From Candidatus Ryanbacteria bacterium CG10_big_fil_rev_8_21_14_0_10_43_42 (lineage in GTDB: Bacteria > Patescibacteriota > Minisyncoccia > Ryanbacterales > 2-02-FULL-48-12): a DNA stretch of 45,561 nucleotides. Shown here piece after piece: positions 6,653 through 15,748 of this stretch. Both the position numbers and the translations under genes were made by a program. The stretch covers positions 161,368-206,928 of the forward strand of contig PFEF01000006.1 in the NCBI GenBank assembly GCA_002793915.1. The letters are read 5' to 3'. Positions within the stretch are counted from its first letter, which is position 1. Each line of letters opens with the position of its first letter. The notes beneath the pieces were generated by a model. It saw nothing but the letters and a program-made list of their open reading frames with translations. It was not told the origin of the DNA and made no database searches.

Positions 6653-8986
6653 ATGTATATACGGACATACATACTATGGAGCATGGGCGTTCTTATATTA
6701 GGCGCTGGCATTGCGGCACTTCCCGTAATAGGTATTCAATATGTTGTAAAACCGGCTTCAGTGCTTTTTGATGCCGAAGCGCATGACGATACCGGCGTAG
6801 CTTCTTCGAAAGAAGATATCATCAAAATAGCCGATATATCTTTTATGGATGATCGGTCACAAAATACATACGCAACACGCACGCTTGATCCAACTCTCCT
6901 TGTGCCGCCGTCTGCGGGGCGGGCCGTTGTTGCCGATCTTTCCGAAATGATGATACGTGTTTTTGAAGACGGAACCGCCATACACGAATATCCCATTCGT
7001 TCAAAAGGACGTCCGGGCTCATTATGGGAAACACCCACCGGCGCATATACTATTAAAACAAAGGAGGAAAATCACTACTCTACAATAGGAAATGTTTGGA
7101 TGCCGCACAGTATGCAGTTTTTCGGCAATTTTTTCATTCACGGTTGGCCGGAGTACGCGAATGGTTCTCCGGTGCCGGAAGGGTTTTCCGGCGGATGTAT
7201 CCGTCTCTCGAAAGAAGATGCTGAAGCGTTGTTCAAAGAGATGGACATAGGCGTTCCGGTGCTTGTTATAAGCGGTACCGGCACTGGCATAGCGCCTGAT
7301 CATAATGAGAACACAAATACCGTTTTTTCCTATACCGGAACGGATTCATTTATGCCGCCGCCGTTTCTTTCCGCGCGCTCGGCTTTTGTTGCCGATCTTG
7401 AAAATGATTTTGTATTTTTTGAAAAAAATCCGGATGAGGTTCGCGCTATTGCTTCTTTATCCAAACTAATGACGGCACTTGTTTCGCTTGAGGCAATAAA
7501 CCAATTTAAAACGGTAACCATAACCAATGAAGATGTTGAAATTTATGGTGCCGCCGGAGGACTTAGTGAAGGAGATATATTCGAGGCAGGAGAGTTGTTG
7601 TGGCCTCTTTTACTGGCATCGTCTAACGATGCTTCCTACGCCATTGCGCGCACTATGGGGGAACATTGGTTTGTAAGTCTTATGAACGAAAAAGCAAAGA
7701 GTCTGGGTCTTACTCATACATCGTTTGAAGAGCCGTCCGGACTAAGTCCCGAAAACACATCAACGGTTATTGATCTGTTTCGCCTGACAAAGCATTTGTG
7801 GGAAGATAAACGATCTCTTCTTATTATGACCCAAGAAAGAAACCACGGTGCATGGCGCAATATTCATCCGTTTGCTTCAAAGGATTCATTTCTTGGGGGT
7901 AAAACGGGATATATTCCCGAGGCAAAACGAACAATCATAGCCACATTTTTAATTCCTTTTGGCGAATTTGAAGAACGTCCGGTAGCGGTTGTTCTTCTGG
8001 GATCGGACGATATTCGGTCTGACGTTGAACGACTTCGTTTATGGGTTAAAAACAATTTTTCTTATTCATACGAAAATGATACGCAGGATAATCAATTTGT
8101 TTTATATACGCCCGTAGATGACACACATAATAACGAATCCCTTTCTCTTCTCTTCGGCGGTGATGTTATGTTGGACAGAGGCATTGAAAATATTATAGAA
8201 GATCAAAGATATAACTGGATGTATCCTTTTGAACAGGTGGTTCAGGAAACACAACGTGCCGATCTTGCATTTGTAAATTTGGAAGGTCCGGTATCTGACG
8301 CGGGACAGGATAGAAAAAATCTGTATTCATTTCGTATGAATCCGGCAAGCATGAATGCTCTTTTAGGTGCGGGTATTGATGTTGTATCTCTTGCAAATAA
8401 TCACATAGGTGATTTTGGAAGAGAGGCACTGGAAGACACTATGCGTCGTCTGCATAGGGCTCAAATTGCATATACGGGAGCCGCATGGAACAGTACTGAA
8501 CTGCTTGAACCAACGATACGCATGGTGAAGGGGAGACGCATTGGTTTTCTGGCGTTTACTGATGTAGGTCCCGATTGGCTTTCTGCGGATGACGCTCTTT
8601 CTGGTATTGCCATTGCTTCGGCGACATATGTGGAAGATACCGTTCGACAAGCAAGTAAAAAGGTTGATATACTAGTGGTATCGTTCCATTTTGGAAATGA
8701 ATACGAAGCACGACCAACAAAAAGACAGCAGTTACTTGCTCGAACAGCCATTGATGCGGGAGCACGTATTATTATAGGGCATCATCCTCATACGGTTCAG
8801 TCCATTGAAGAATATCGAAATGGCGTTATCGCATACAGTTTGGGAAACTTTATATTCGATCAAAATTTTTCGGAAGAGACATCAGAAGGACTTCTACTTA
8901 ATGTAGAGCTTACTGGCAATGAAATTACAGCCGTAGTTCCGATACCTATCGGATTTTCGGATACCTTCCAGCCTTTTATTCGATAG
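6653..8986 (+). CDS. Three-domain envelope enzyme: L,D-transpeptidase + D,D-carboxypeptidase + CapA
   Basis: A single 777-residue frame carrying three enzyme domains outside the membrane. Residues 8-30 form an N-terminal anchor. Residues 90-207 are a YkuD L,D-transpeptidase with His163 and the SGGCIR motif (Cys182), which makes 3-3 peptidoglycan cross-links or attaches proteins. Residues 237-470 are a serine D-Ala-D-Ala carboxypeptidase (peptidase S11) with S268xxK271, S323-S-N and K417-T-G all present. Residues 496-777 are a CapA/PgsA metallophosphatase-like domain with GGDVML, NLEGP, ANNHIGD and HHPHTV. Each catalytic set looks intact. The carboxypeptidase makes the tetrapeptide on which L,D-transpeptidases act, so the first two may work in sequence. 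CapA proteins help make or attach poly-gamma-glutamate; its role here is unknown. It starts 2 bases after rpe. Confidence 0.85.
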   Translation: MYIRTYILWSMGVLILGAGIAALPVIGIQYVVKPASVLFDAEAHDDTGVASSKEDIIKIADISFMDDRSQNTYATRTLDPTLLVPPSAGRAVVADLSEMMIRVFEDGTAIHEYPIRSKGRPGSLWETPTGAYTIKTKEENHYSTIGNVWMPHSMQFFGNFFIHGWPEYANGSPVPEGFSGGCIRLSKEDAEALFKEMDIGVPVLVISGTGTGIAPDHNENTNTVFSYTGTDSFMPPPFLSARSAFVADLENDFVFFEKNPDEVRAIASLSKLMTALVSLEAINQFKTVTITNEDVEIYGAAGGLSEGDIFEAGELLWPLLLASSNDASYAIARTMGEHWFVSLMNEKAKSLGLTHTSFEEPSGLSPENTSTVIDLFRLTKHLWEDKRSLLIMTQERNHGAWRNIHPFASKDSFLGGKTGYIPEAKRTIIATFLIPFGEFEERPVAVVLLGSDDIRSDVERLRLWVKNNFSYSYENDTQDNQFVLYTPVDDTHNNESLSLLFGGDVMLDRGIENIIEDQRYNWMYPFEQVVQETQRADLAFVNLEGPVSDAGQDRKNLYSFRMNPASMNALLGAGIDVVSLANNHIGDFGREALEDTMRRLHRAQIAYTGAAWNSTELLEPTIRMVKGRRIGFLAFTDVGPDWLSADDALSGIAIASATYVEDTVRQASKKVDILVVSFHFGNEYEARPTKRQQLLARTAIDAGARIIIGHHPHTVQSIEEYRNGVIAYSLGNFIFDQNFSEETSEGLLLNVELTGNEITAVVPIPIGFSDTFQPFIR

Positions 8987-9011
8987 TGTTACCGTTTCTT
9001 AATATTTTCCC

Positions 9012-9896
9012 ATGCATATATCCGATGATAAAATTCGAGACCTTGAAATAACGGCGAACATGATTCGTCAGTCTGTAATTGAAATGCTAATATGTGCGGA
9101 AAGCGGTCATACGGCAGGGCCTTTAGGTATGGCCGATATTTTTACGGCATTATATTTTCATATTCTACGCCATGATCCTAAAAATCCCGATAAGGAGGAT
9201 CGCGATATTCTCGTGCTTTCCAACGGTCATATTTGTCCCGTGTATTATGCCACGTTGGCACATGCCGGTTATTTTCCAAAAGAGGAGCTGATGACACTTC
9301 GGAAAATCGGCACGCGCTTGCAGGGACATCCTCATCGGGGAACATTGCCGGGTATTGAAACCACATCCGGACCGTTAGGGTCGGGACTTTCACAGGCCAT
9401 TGGTATCGCCTTGGCGCTTAAGATGGATAATAAGCAAAATCAAGTATACTGTCTGCTTGGTGACGGTGAACAGCAGGAAGGGAATGTATGGGAAGCTCTT
9501 ATGCTTGCCGGAAAACTTCACCTGGATAACCTTACAGCTATTACTGACAGAAATAACATTCAGATAGATGGTATGACGGAAGACATAATGCCCATGGAAC
9601 CGCTTAGGGAAAAATATGAAGCATTTAATTGGCATGTTCTTGATATTGATGGACATAATTTTCCCGCTATTGTGGGCAGTGTAGAAGAAGCGCGTGCCAT
9701 TTATGAGCGTCCCGTTATGATTATCGCGCATACTATTCCCGGACGCGGTATTCCGGAAATTGAATTTGATTATCGCTGGCACGGTAATCCTCCCGGAAAA
9801 GGACCGGATGATATTATCCCAAAGGAAGATCAGGGAAAACGATTTTTAGAAGAACTTCGTACGCTGGGAGGTAAAATAAAAAGTGAACACGAATAA
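9012..9896 (+). CDS. tktA: Transketolase, N-terminal (thiamine diphosphate) subunit
   Basis: First half of a split transketolase that moves two-carbon units between pentose and triose/hexose phosphates. The thiamine-diphosphate motif runs from GDGE (residues 150-153) to the paired Asn181-Asn182; SGHTAGPLGMAD and GHPHRG, and the glycine-rich TSGPLGSGLSQAIG, are typical. The 294 residues match the N-terminal subunit of split enzymes. The partner begins 11 bases after the stop. A TAATAT six bases before the ATG could be a -10 box, but the -35 is weak. Confidence 0.92.
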   Translation: MHISDDKIRDLEITANMIRQSVIEMLICAESGHTAGPLGMADIFTALYFHILRHDPKNPDKEDRDILVLSNGHICPVYYATLAHAGYFPKEELMTLRKIGTRLQGHPHRGTLPGIETTSGPLGSGLSQAIGIALALKMDNKQNQVYCLLGDGEQQEGNVWEALMLAGKLHLDNLTAITDRNNIQIDGMTEDIMPMEPLREKYEAFNWHVLDIDGHNFPAIVGSVEEARAIYERPVMIIAHTIPGRGIPEIEFDYRWHGNPPGKGPDDIIPKEDQGKRFLEELRTLGGKIKSEHE

Positions 9897-9907
9897 TATT
9901 ATTTCTT

Positions 9908-10909
9908 ATGCCCCTTAATACAGCCGTACAATTAGCTCCCAATATACTTGATCCCAAAAAAGTTGAACGCATACCGCTCCGTGCCGGATTTGGTGAAGGA
10001 CTTATTCAGATAGCAGATGAAAACCCTCACGTGGTTGGTTTATGTGCCGATCTTACTGGATCTACTAAAATGGATGCATTTGCCAAAAAGTATCCGGAGC
10101 GTTTTATTCAAATAGGTGTTGCGGAACAAAATTTGGCAACGGTAGCATCCGGACTCGCAAAAATGGGAAAAATTCCTTATTTTTCTTCATATGCCATGTT
10201 TTCTCCCGGACGTAATTGGGAGCAAATTCGTACTACTATTTGCTACAATGATGTTCATGCCATTTTAGTGGGTTCTCATGCCGGCATATCGGTAGGCCCT
10301 GACGGCGCTACGCACCAGGCCATTGAAGATATCGCCATTACTCGTGTTATTCCCAATATGTCTGTTATTGTACCTGCTGATGCCCATGAGGCACGAAAAG
10401 CTACTATGGCGGTGGCCGGGCTTTCGGGTGGTGTGTACCTTCGTCTTGCTCGTGAAAAAACACCGATAATGACTATGCCGGAAACGGCATTCGAAATCGG
10501 GAAAGCATATTATATATGGCAGTCGGCAAAAGAAAAACCGGATGTAGCCCTTATTGCCGCCGGCCCCCTTCTCCATAATGCTCTTTTAGTGGCACAAGAG
10601 TTGGAGCAGAAAGGAATCGGTGTTACGGTAGTTAATAATCATACAGTCAAACCTCTTGATAATGATACTATAATAGAAGCCGCAAAAAATGCCGGCGCAG
10701 TGGTTACCATAGAAGAACATCAAATAGCGGGAGGAATGGGAGGAGCTGTAGCGGAATGTTTAGCGGCGCATTATCCGGTTCCTATGGAGTTTATCGGTGT
10801 TCGTGATCGATTTGGAGAATCGGGAGAACCGGATGAACTATTAGAGCATTTTGGTATGGGAACGCATGATATCATAAAAGCCGTTAAAAAAGTCCTTAAA
10901 CGCAAATAA
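9908..10909 (+). CDS. tktB: Transketolase, C-terminal (pyrimidine-binding) subunit
   Basis: Second half of the split transketolase: the pyrimidine-binding domain with the catalytic glutamate Glu73 in IGVAEQNLATVASG, which activates the thiamine ring, followed by the C-terminal Rossmann-like domain (about residues 200-333). SHAGISVGPDGATHQ is a family signature. The active site forms only when paired with the product of the gene just upstream, so the two should be cotranslated in equal amounts. The length of 333 is normal. No Shine-Dalgarno sequence is seen. Confidence 0.92.
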   Translation: MPLNTAVQLAPNILDPKKVERIPLRAGFGEGLIQIADENPHVVGLCADLTGSTKMDAFAKKYPERFIQIGVAEQNLATVASGLAKMGKIPYFSSYAMFSPGRNWEQIRTTICYNDVHAILVGSHAGISVGPDGATHQAIEDIAITRVIPNMSVIVPADAHEARKATMAVAGLSGGVYLRLAREKTPIMTMPETAFEIGKAYYIWQSAKEKPDVALIAAGPLLHNALLVAQELEQKGIGVTVVNNHTVKPLDNDTIIEAAKNAGAVVTIEEHQIAGGMGGAVAECLAAHYPVPMEFIGVRDRFGESGEPDELLEHFGMGTHDIIKAVKKVLKRK

Positions 10910-10931
10910 TAAAGAGTTGTCACACAATCAT

Positions 10932-11579
10932 ATGCGTACTTTCTTTCTCATTGCTTTTTTAATCGTAGCACTGGCATCCGTTGTTCCGATTTTATCAAAT
11001 AATTCAGCATCATCGGCGTCGGTGCTTATCGGTATCCAGGAAGAAATTTCCATCATACTCAAGAAAATTTTTCAATTGCAAAAAGATTTAGATTTTCTGA
11101 AAGCTCAAAAACCCGAAGTGGAAGTATATGTAGCTCCACCTGCTGATATTGAAGAACCTGCGGTGAATGTGCGTACAGACTATATACCTCTTGTCAGTCA
11201 TAATCTTCAAGAGGGACTTGTTGTTTTGTATAAATTCAGTGTTACTGCCGGGCCGGACCGCCCGGAAGTAATTGATACGTTTACCTTTGTTATAGAAAAA
11301 CAGGATATTTCCCTAAAACGTCTCGAGTTATATGCCTTTGCCGACAGTGAATTTACGACAAGCGCATTTACTACAAATCCTGCCGGAAAATATACGGCGT
11401 CCCTTGACGATGAACGAAAGACTGTTCGTATTACGATAACAAACGGCGAAGGTACACCGGCAAAAATTCCGGCGGGAGAAACATACTATTTTGAACTGCG
11501 CGGTATATCTGCCGGTAAAAATATTTCCGCAAGAATCACCACTATCCTTGAAGGATTTGCCGCGGAAATTCTAGAATAA
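10932..11579 (+). CDS. Exported protein of unknown function
   Basis: A 215-residue protein with a hydrophobic signal or anchor (about residues 2-20), a short coiled-coil-like stretch (residues about 35-63, rich in Ile/Leu/Lys), a Pro-rich linker, then a beta-rich domain (about 85-210) that looks like a small immunoglobulin-like or pseudopilin-associated fold. I do not recognise the family. The start at 10932 gives the N-terminus MRTFFLIAF; an upstream TTG at 10917 is less likely. It lies between transketolase and the sugar kinase, but its sequence gives no link to metabolism. Confidence 0.6.
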   Translation: MRTFFLIAFLIVALASVVPILSNNSASSASVLIGIQEEISIILKKIFQLQKDLDFLKAQKPEVEVYVAPPADIEEPAVNVRTDYIPLVSHNLQEGLVVLYKFSVTAGPDRPEVIDTFTFVIEKQDISLKRLELYAFADSEFTTSAFTTNPAGKYTASLDDERKTVRITITNGEGTPAKIPAGETYYFELRGISAGKNISARITTILEGFAAEILE

Positions 11580-11596
11580 CAGCTTATATTTTATTC

Positions 11597-12580
11597 ATGG
11601 AGCAATTTGATTTTATAGCCATAGGAGACGTTGTGACAGATGCATTTATTAAATTGGAAGATGCGGGAGCTTCCGTTGATGAGGAGCGCAATCTTCTCTG
11701 CATGAAATTTAAGGATAAAATACCGTATCATGACGTAACGATTGTACCAGCCGTGGGAAATGCCGCTAATGCCGCTGTTTCGGCGGCTCGTTTAGGACTT
11801 AAAACCGCTTTTATTTCTGATGTGGGAGCTGATGATTGGGGAAGAGAATGTCTTGATACTTTGAAAAAGAATAAGGTTGATACGCAATTTGTGGCATCGC
11901 ATGAAGGAGAAAAAACAAACTATCATTATGTTTTGTGGTATGGCGATGAACGTACTATTTTGGTAAAGCATGAAAAATACGACTACGTGCTTCCTGGTTT
12001 TGGTGAACCGAAATGGGTATATTTTTCCTCCATGAGCGAAAATGCCCTTCCTTTTCATGATGCTTTAGTGGAGTATTTAAACATACATCCCAATGTAAAA
12101 CTCGCATTCCAGCCCGGTACCTATCAAATGAAATTTGGAAAGGATCGTTTGTCGGAAATATACAAGCGTTCTGATTTTTTTGTCTGCAATAAGGAGGAGG
12201 CGGAACGCATTTTGGAAACGGAAGAGCGTGATATAAAAAAACTGTTGGAGATGATGCATAAAGTGGGCCCGCGGCTTGTTGTTATCACTGATGGAAAAAA
12301 TGGTGCTTATACATATGACGGAGCGGAGATGTGGAGTATGCCGCTCTACCCGGATCCCAAGCCTCCGGTAGACCGCACGGGAGCCGGGGACGCATTTTCG
12401 TCCACTTTGGCGGCATTTCTTGCTACGGGGATGAGTACCGATGAAGCGCTTCGGCGCGCACCTATTAATTCCATGTCGGTGGTGCAATATGTCGGTGCCC
12501 AGGAAGGACTTCTTTCAAAGGAGCGTTTGGAAGAGTTTCTTGCAAATGCTCCTCGTGATTATGTACCGAAACAATTATAG
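11597..12580 (+). CDS. PfkB-family sugar kinase
   Basis: A ribokinase-like kinase of 327 residues with the N-terminal GD/GNAANAA substrate-binding motif (about residues 54-61) and the C-terminal DRTGAGDAFSS motif, where Asp265 is the catalytic base and GAGD forms the anion hole. Family members phosphorylate ribose, fructose, fructose 6-phosphate, nucleosides and others; sequence alone does not decide. Its place one gene before a class II aldolase makes a phosphofructokinase-like role attractive, but this is inference. TATATT ends 6 bases before the ATG and may be a -10 box, without a clear -35. Confidence 0.8.
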   Translation: MEQFDFIAIGDVVTDAFIKLEDAGASVDEERNLLCMKFKDKIPYHDVTIVPAVGNAANAAVSAARLGLKTAFISDVGADDWGRECLDTLKKNKVDTQFVASHEGEKTNYHYVLWYGDERTILVKHEKYDYVLPGFGEPKWVYFSSMSENALPFHDALVEYLNIHPNVKLAFQPGTYQMKFGKDRLSEIYKRSDFFVCNKEEAERILETEERDIKKLLEMMHKVGPRLVVITDGKNGAYTYDGAEMWSMPLYPDPKPPVDRTGAGDAFSSTLAAFLATGMSTDEALRRAPINSMSVVQYVGAQEGLLSKERLEEFLANAPRDYVPKQL

Positions 12581-12613
12581 TATTTGATAACGTTTTTATT
12601 CTTTATTTTTACC

Positions 12614-13477
12614 ATGCTTACACTACAGGAAATTTTACGTCATACGCGAACGGAACAACACGCTATTGGCCACTTTAACATTTCAAATTTAGATATGTTC
12701 CGCGGCATTATGGAAGGAGCGAAGGCGGTAAATGCATCTGCTGTCATGATTGGAACATCAGAAGGGGAGGCCGCATTTATCGGGCGTCGGCAGGCGTTGG
12801 CACTCACGGAAAGTATGCGAGACGAGTACGGTATTATAATATATCTGAATGCGGACCATCATAAAAGTGTGGCGGCCGCAAAAGAAGCGATTGATGCCGG
12901 GTATACTTCCATACATATAGATCTTTCAAAAGAACCATATGAAAAAAATCTTGCCGGTGTAAAGGAAGTTGTTGATTACGCCAAATCGAAAAATCCGGCT
13001 ATATCTGTAGAGGGTGAATTGGGATATTTACCAACGGATTCTTCAAAAATATATGACGAAACAGTTTCTATTCCGGAAGGAAGTTTGACACAACCGGAAG
13101 AAGCCGCTGTTTTCGTAAAAGAAACAGGTATCGATCGCTTTGCCGCCGCTATAGGAAATCTGCATGGCATTGCCGCTAATGAACCGCAACTTGATTTTGA
13201 ACGCATTAAAGCCATTAAAGATGCGTTGCCGGAAGACGTAGCGCTTGTTCTGCATGGCGGATCCGGTATACCGCTTGGACATATTAAAGAAGCCATTGCG
13301 CTCGGTATGAATAATGTGCATGTTTCCACAGAGCTTCGTGTGGCATATATAACAACACTTAGGAAAGCCTTTGCGGAAAATGAAGAAGAAACAACACCTT
13401 ATAAATTATTTCCTCCCGGCATAGAGGCGATAAAGAATATAGTAAAAGAAAAAATTACCCTGTTTACGGGAAAATAG
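12614..13477 (+). CDS. fba: Class II fructose-bisphosphate aldolase family protein
   Basis: Zinc-dependent ketose-bisphosphate aldolase, splitting fructose 1,6-bisphosphate (or a related ketose phosphate) into two trioses. Visible active-site elements are Asp81 with His82/His83 in NADHHKS, the EGELGYL strand (Glu133/135), His184 in IGNLHG and His214 in VLHGGSG. The length of 287 is typical. The start at 12614 is chosen because the barrel begins there; the upstream in-frame TTG at 12584 would add a hydrophobic run foreign to the family. Tagatose-bisphosphate specificity cannot be excluded. It follows the PfkB kinase by 33 bases. Confidence 0.88.
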   Translation: MLTLQEILRHTRTEQHAIGHFNISNLDMFRGIMEGAKAVNASAVMIGTSEGEAAFIGRRQALALTESMRDEYGIIIYLNADHHKSVAAAKEAIDAGYTSIHIDLSKEPYEKNLAGVKEVVDYAKSKNPAISVEGELGYLPTDSSKIYDETVSIPEGSLTQPEEAAVFVKETGIDRFAAAIGNLHGIAANEPQLDFERIKAIKDALPEDVALVLHGGSGIPLGHIKEAIALGMNNVHVSTELRVAYITTLRKAFAENEEETTPYKLFPPGIEAIKNIVKEKITLFTGK

Positions 13478-13482
13478 GATAC

Positions 13483-13511
13483 TTGCCGCGCATTGCGCAT
13501 TGTGCTACAAT
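13483..13511 (+). promoter_or_regulatory. rplY promoter, predicted leaderless
   Basis: TTGCCG (13483-13488), a 17-base spacer, TACAAT (13506-13511) with TG at 13503-13504 (extended -10). Only 7 bases separate it from the ATG at 13519. Confidence 0.65.
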
Positions 13512-13518
13512 ATTCCTC

Positions 13519-14184
13519 ATGGCTGAACTCATAGCAACATCTCGAAAAGAATTAGGAAAAAAATCATGTCGTGTACGCGCGGCAGGGTTTGTTCCTGCTG
13601 TTTTATATGGATATGGTACCAAACCACAGCCTCTTTCCGTAGAAAGTCATGTATTTGAAAAGACATGGCGCCGGGAGGGTGAATCTTCCGTTATTACCCT
13701 TGTGATAGAGGGCGACAAATCTTATAACGTACTTATCCAAGATGTGGCACTTCACCCTATACACGACAACCCCATTCATATAGACTTCTATGCCGTTCAA
13801 ATGAATAAACCTATTGACGCCATGGTGGCACTCTCTTTTACGGGTGAGTCAGATGCCTTAAAAACATTGGGAGGTGTCCTAGTGCGTGTAATTCAGGAAG
13901 TGGAGGTACGTGCTTTACCTAAAGACTTACCTCACGAAATAGAAATTCCTCTCAAATCACTCCGCACATTCGAAGATCAGATACTTATTAAAGATATACC
14001 GATGCCTTCAGGTGTTGAAATCCTTACCGACGGCGAACAAGTTGTTGCTCTGGTAGAAGCACCGCGTTCTGACGAAGATCTTGCGGCGCTTGATGAAATG
14101 CCGGCCGGTACATCCGTTGAAGATATCGAAGTTACCGGTAAAAAACCGGAAGAGTCTTCTGAAGAAGATACGGAGAATAAATAA
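13519..14184 (+). CDS. rplY: Large-subunit ribosomal protein bL25 (Ctc form)
   Basis: A 221-residue bL25 of the long Ctc/TL5 type: an N-terminal 5S-rRNA-binding domain (residues 1 to about 95) followed by the beta-rich TL5 C-terminal domain and a very acidic tail (EESSEEDTENK). The N-terminal GYGTKPQPLSV and FYAVQMNKPI stretches are typical. Start 13519 is fixed by the promoter directly in front; an in-frame codon upstream at 13483 lies inside the -35 box. It stands alone, with its own promoter and a strong terminator. Confidence 0.9.
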   Translation: MAELIATSRKELGKKSCRVRAAGFVPAVLYGYGTKPQPLSVESHVFEKTWRREGESSVITLVIEGDKSYNVLIQDVALHPIHDNPIHIDFYAVQMNKPIDAMVALSFTGESDALKTLGGVLVRVIQEVEVRALPKDLPHEIEIPLKSLRTFEDQILIKDIPMPSGVEILTDGEQVVALVEAPRSDEDLAALDEMPAGTSVEDIEVTGKKPEESSEEDTENK

Positions 14185-14197
14185 TAATACAATAAAT

Positions 14198-14235
14198 GCA
14201 CAAAAAAACTCCCCTTAAGGGAAGTTTTTTTGTGC
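14198..14235. terminator. Bidirectional terminator between convergent genes
   Basis: GCACAAAAAAACT (14198-14210) pairs perfectly with AGTTTTTTTGTGC (14223-14235); CCC/GGG continue the stem past a single bulged A. It has T-runs in both orientations and lies between rplY and the minus-strand transglycosylase. Confidence 0.85.
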
Positions 14236-15575
14236 TAGCGAGTAAGACTATTTAGAATATCTATTTGATCTTGATATGTTTCTACTTTGGCAAGTACTTG
14301 ATTGGCATACGATCGCCCTAAATAAGAATCCCAATTACCTCCCGCAAAATAACGGGCAGCCGCTTTAAATTCATTTGAAACCGCGCCATTATCGCGAAGA
14401 AGAAGAGCGGATGCCGTAAAGGCATCCTTGGGATTCCAAGGATTTGCGGGTGTGTTTCCGGTAATACGAGATACGGCATCTTTGTATAATACCCAAGTAG
14501 ATGGAATAAATTGAGCCGGTCCCATAGCGCCTCCCCAACCAACACGATTTCCGCTTGAATCACGCATAGGACAGGAAACAGGCATTTGATTAGGATCAAG
14601 TCCCAGTTCGTTTATAACCTGTAAAAACGGTCCGTCGTCTCGTCCGGGTTTCATGACGTTTTGCCATTTGTATTTCGGTGGATCATCGACTAAATTACAC
14701 TGCCCAATATTTCTTCCCAGTTCTGATTCTTGTGCAATAATTCCCAGGATAAATGCGGCTCGCACACCAGTACCGACAGATGCCGCTTCTGCATGAGCAA
14801 GTGCCTGCTCAAAGGGAATAGCGGGAGACCCTTGCAGTAAAAATAGCTGACTGCGAATATCCGCGGCACGACGTTTCTTTTCATCAGCGAGTTTCTGATA
14901 ATTTGACTGCTCACCCCGCGTTACAGTAAGGATATTTTGTTTTTCTTGCTCTTTTTGCTGTTGTATGCGCTTTTCAATTTCCTGTAACGCACGAAGTTCC
15001 GTTTGCTCTTGTTTTTCTCCCAGCAAATCTTCTTTTACCTGTTCTTCCGTAATAATATTCGTTCGCAGTTCGTGAAAGGATGTTTGAATAGCAAACTGTA
15101 AAGAATCAATAGTATCAAGTTCCACAAAAAAATCGGAAAGTTCATCATATCCTAACAGCATTTCCACCACCGATGTATCATCATACTCATACAACGTACG
15201 CATGGCCTCCTTAAGGGAATCTCGTTCCGCATTTATTTTACGTCCCATTTCTTCTATGGAACGATTTTTTTCCTCTATGGTTGAAGAGATTTCCCCGATA
15301 GCCAAATCACGCCTACGTACCTCAAGTTGTGCTTTTTTGACTTGAGCATCAATAATGGCTATATCTCTTTCCAAAGAAGCCGCTTCACTTCGTTTTCCGT
15401 CAATAAGGATATTAAACCCGTTAATCTGACTTTCTAATGCATTAAGTTCTGTTTTGAGAGCGTTTCGCTGTGCCTCAACAAGCTCGCTCGCAGGTTGCGC
15501 CAGAAGTCTTATCGGAAAGGATCCCAAAATACTTAATCCCAGAGTAATATATAATAATCGAAATATAATATTCAT
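14235..15575 (-). CDS. Lytic murein transglycosylase with N-terminal coiled coil
   Basis: A 446-residue exported protein. A signal sequence (about residues 5-26, ending near LLAQP) precedes a long coiled coil (about 30-245, heptad-rich Glu/Lys/Gln, resembling the EnvC/PcsB regulators of septal hydrolases) and a C-terminal lysozyme-like lytic transglycosylase domain. The catalytic glutamate is Glu283 in IAQESELG; GGAMGPAQFIPSTW is the signature of the MltB/Slt group. The enzyme should cut glycan strands to form anhydromuramic ends. The coiled coil may place or gate the enzyme at the division site, as EnvC/PcsB do, but that is inference. It is the first of only two minus-strand protein genes; a TATACT about 10 bases upstream of its ATG may be its -10 box. 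Confidence 0.82.
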   Translation of the reverse strand: MNIIFRLLYITLGLSILGSFPIRLLAQPASELVEAQRNALKTELNALESQINGFNILIDGKRSEAASLERDIAIIDAQVKKAQLEVRRRDLAIGEISSTIEEKNRSIEEMGRKINAERDSLKEAMRTLYEYDDTSVVEMLLGYDELSDFFVELDTIDSLQFAIQTSFHELRTNIITEEQVKEDLLGEKQEQTELRALQEIEKRIQQQKEQEKQNILTVTRGEQSNYQKLADEKKRRAADIRSQLFLLQGSPAIPFEQALAHAEAASVGTGVRAAFILGIIAQESELGRNIGQCNLVDDPPKYKWQNVMKPGRDDGPFLQVINELGLDPNQMPVSCPMRDSSGNRVGWGGAMGPAQFIPSTWVLYKDAVSRITGNTPANPWNPKDAFTASALLLRDNGAVSNEFKAAARYFAGGNWDSYLGRSYANQVLAKVETYQDQIDILNSLTR

Positions 15576-15690
15576 ATGTTCCTTAAGTATACCGAATTTA
15601 TAATTTTTTCACTATCCACACATGATAAGATGCTTGACGACTTTAGTCTGATGAATGGGAATTGGGGGAGGATGCAGTAAAATGGGAACA

Positions 15691-15718
15691 TTGACTTATT
15701 TTCTCATATCCGTATCAT
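15691..15718 (+). promoter_or_regulatory. arsR-nifS promoter
   Basis: TTGACT (15691-15696), a 16-base spacer, TATCAT (15713-15718). The -10 lies inside the left arm of the palindrome that follows, so a protein bound there would block RNA polymerase. Confidence 0.5.
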
Positions 15719-15748
15719 ATAGATACTAATCTATATGATACGGATATG
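15705..15748. promoter_or_regulatory. 20-bp palindromic operator of the ArsR-type regulator
   Basis: Arms 15705-15724 and 15729-15748 are perfect reverse complements around the 4-base spacer ACTA. The left arm covers the -10 box and the right arm ends in the ATG of the regulator gene. ArsR/SmtB proteins bind such dyads and usually repress their own promoter, so autoregulation is expected. Confidence 0.75.

Noticed and set aside
15648-15654. CTGATGA, resembling a hammerhead ribozyme core or a box C motif
   Set aside because: The matching GAAA, stem II and cleavage-site elements of a hammerhead are absent nearby, and box C/D RNAs are not bacterial. A 7-base match occurs by chance.
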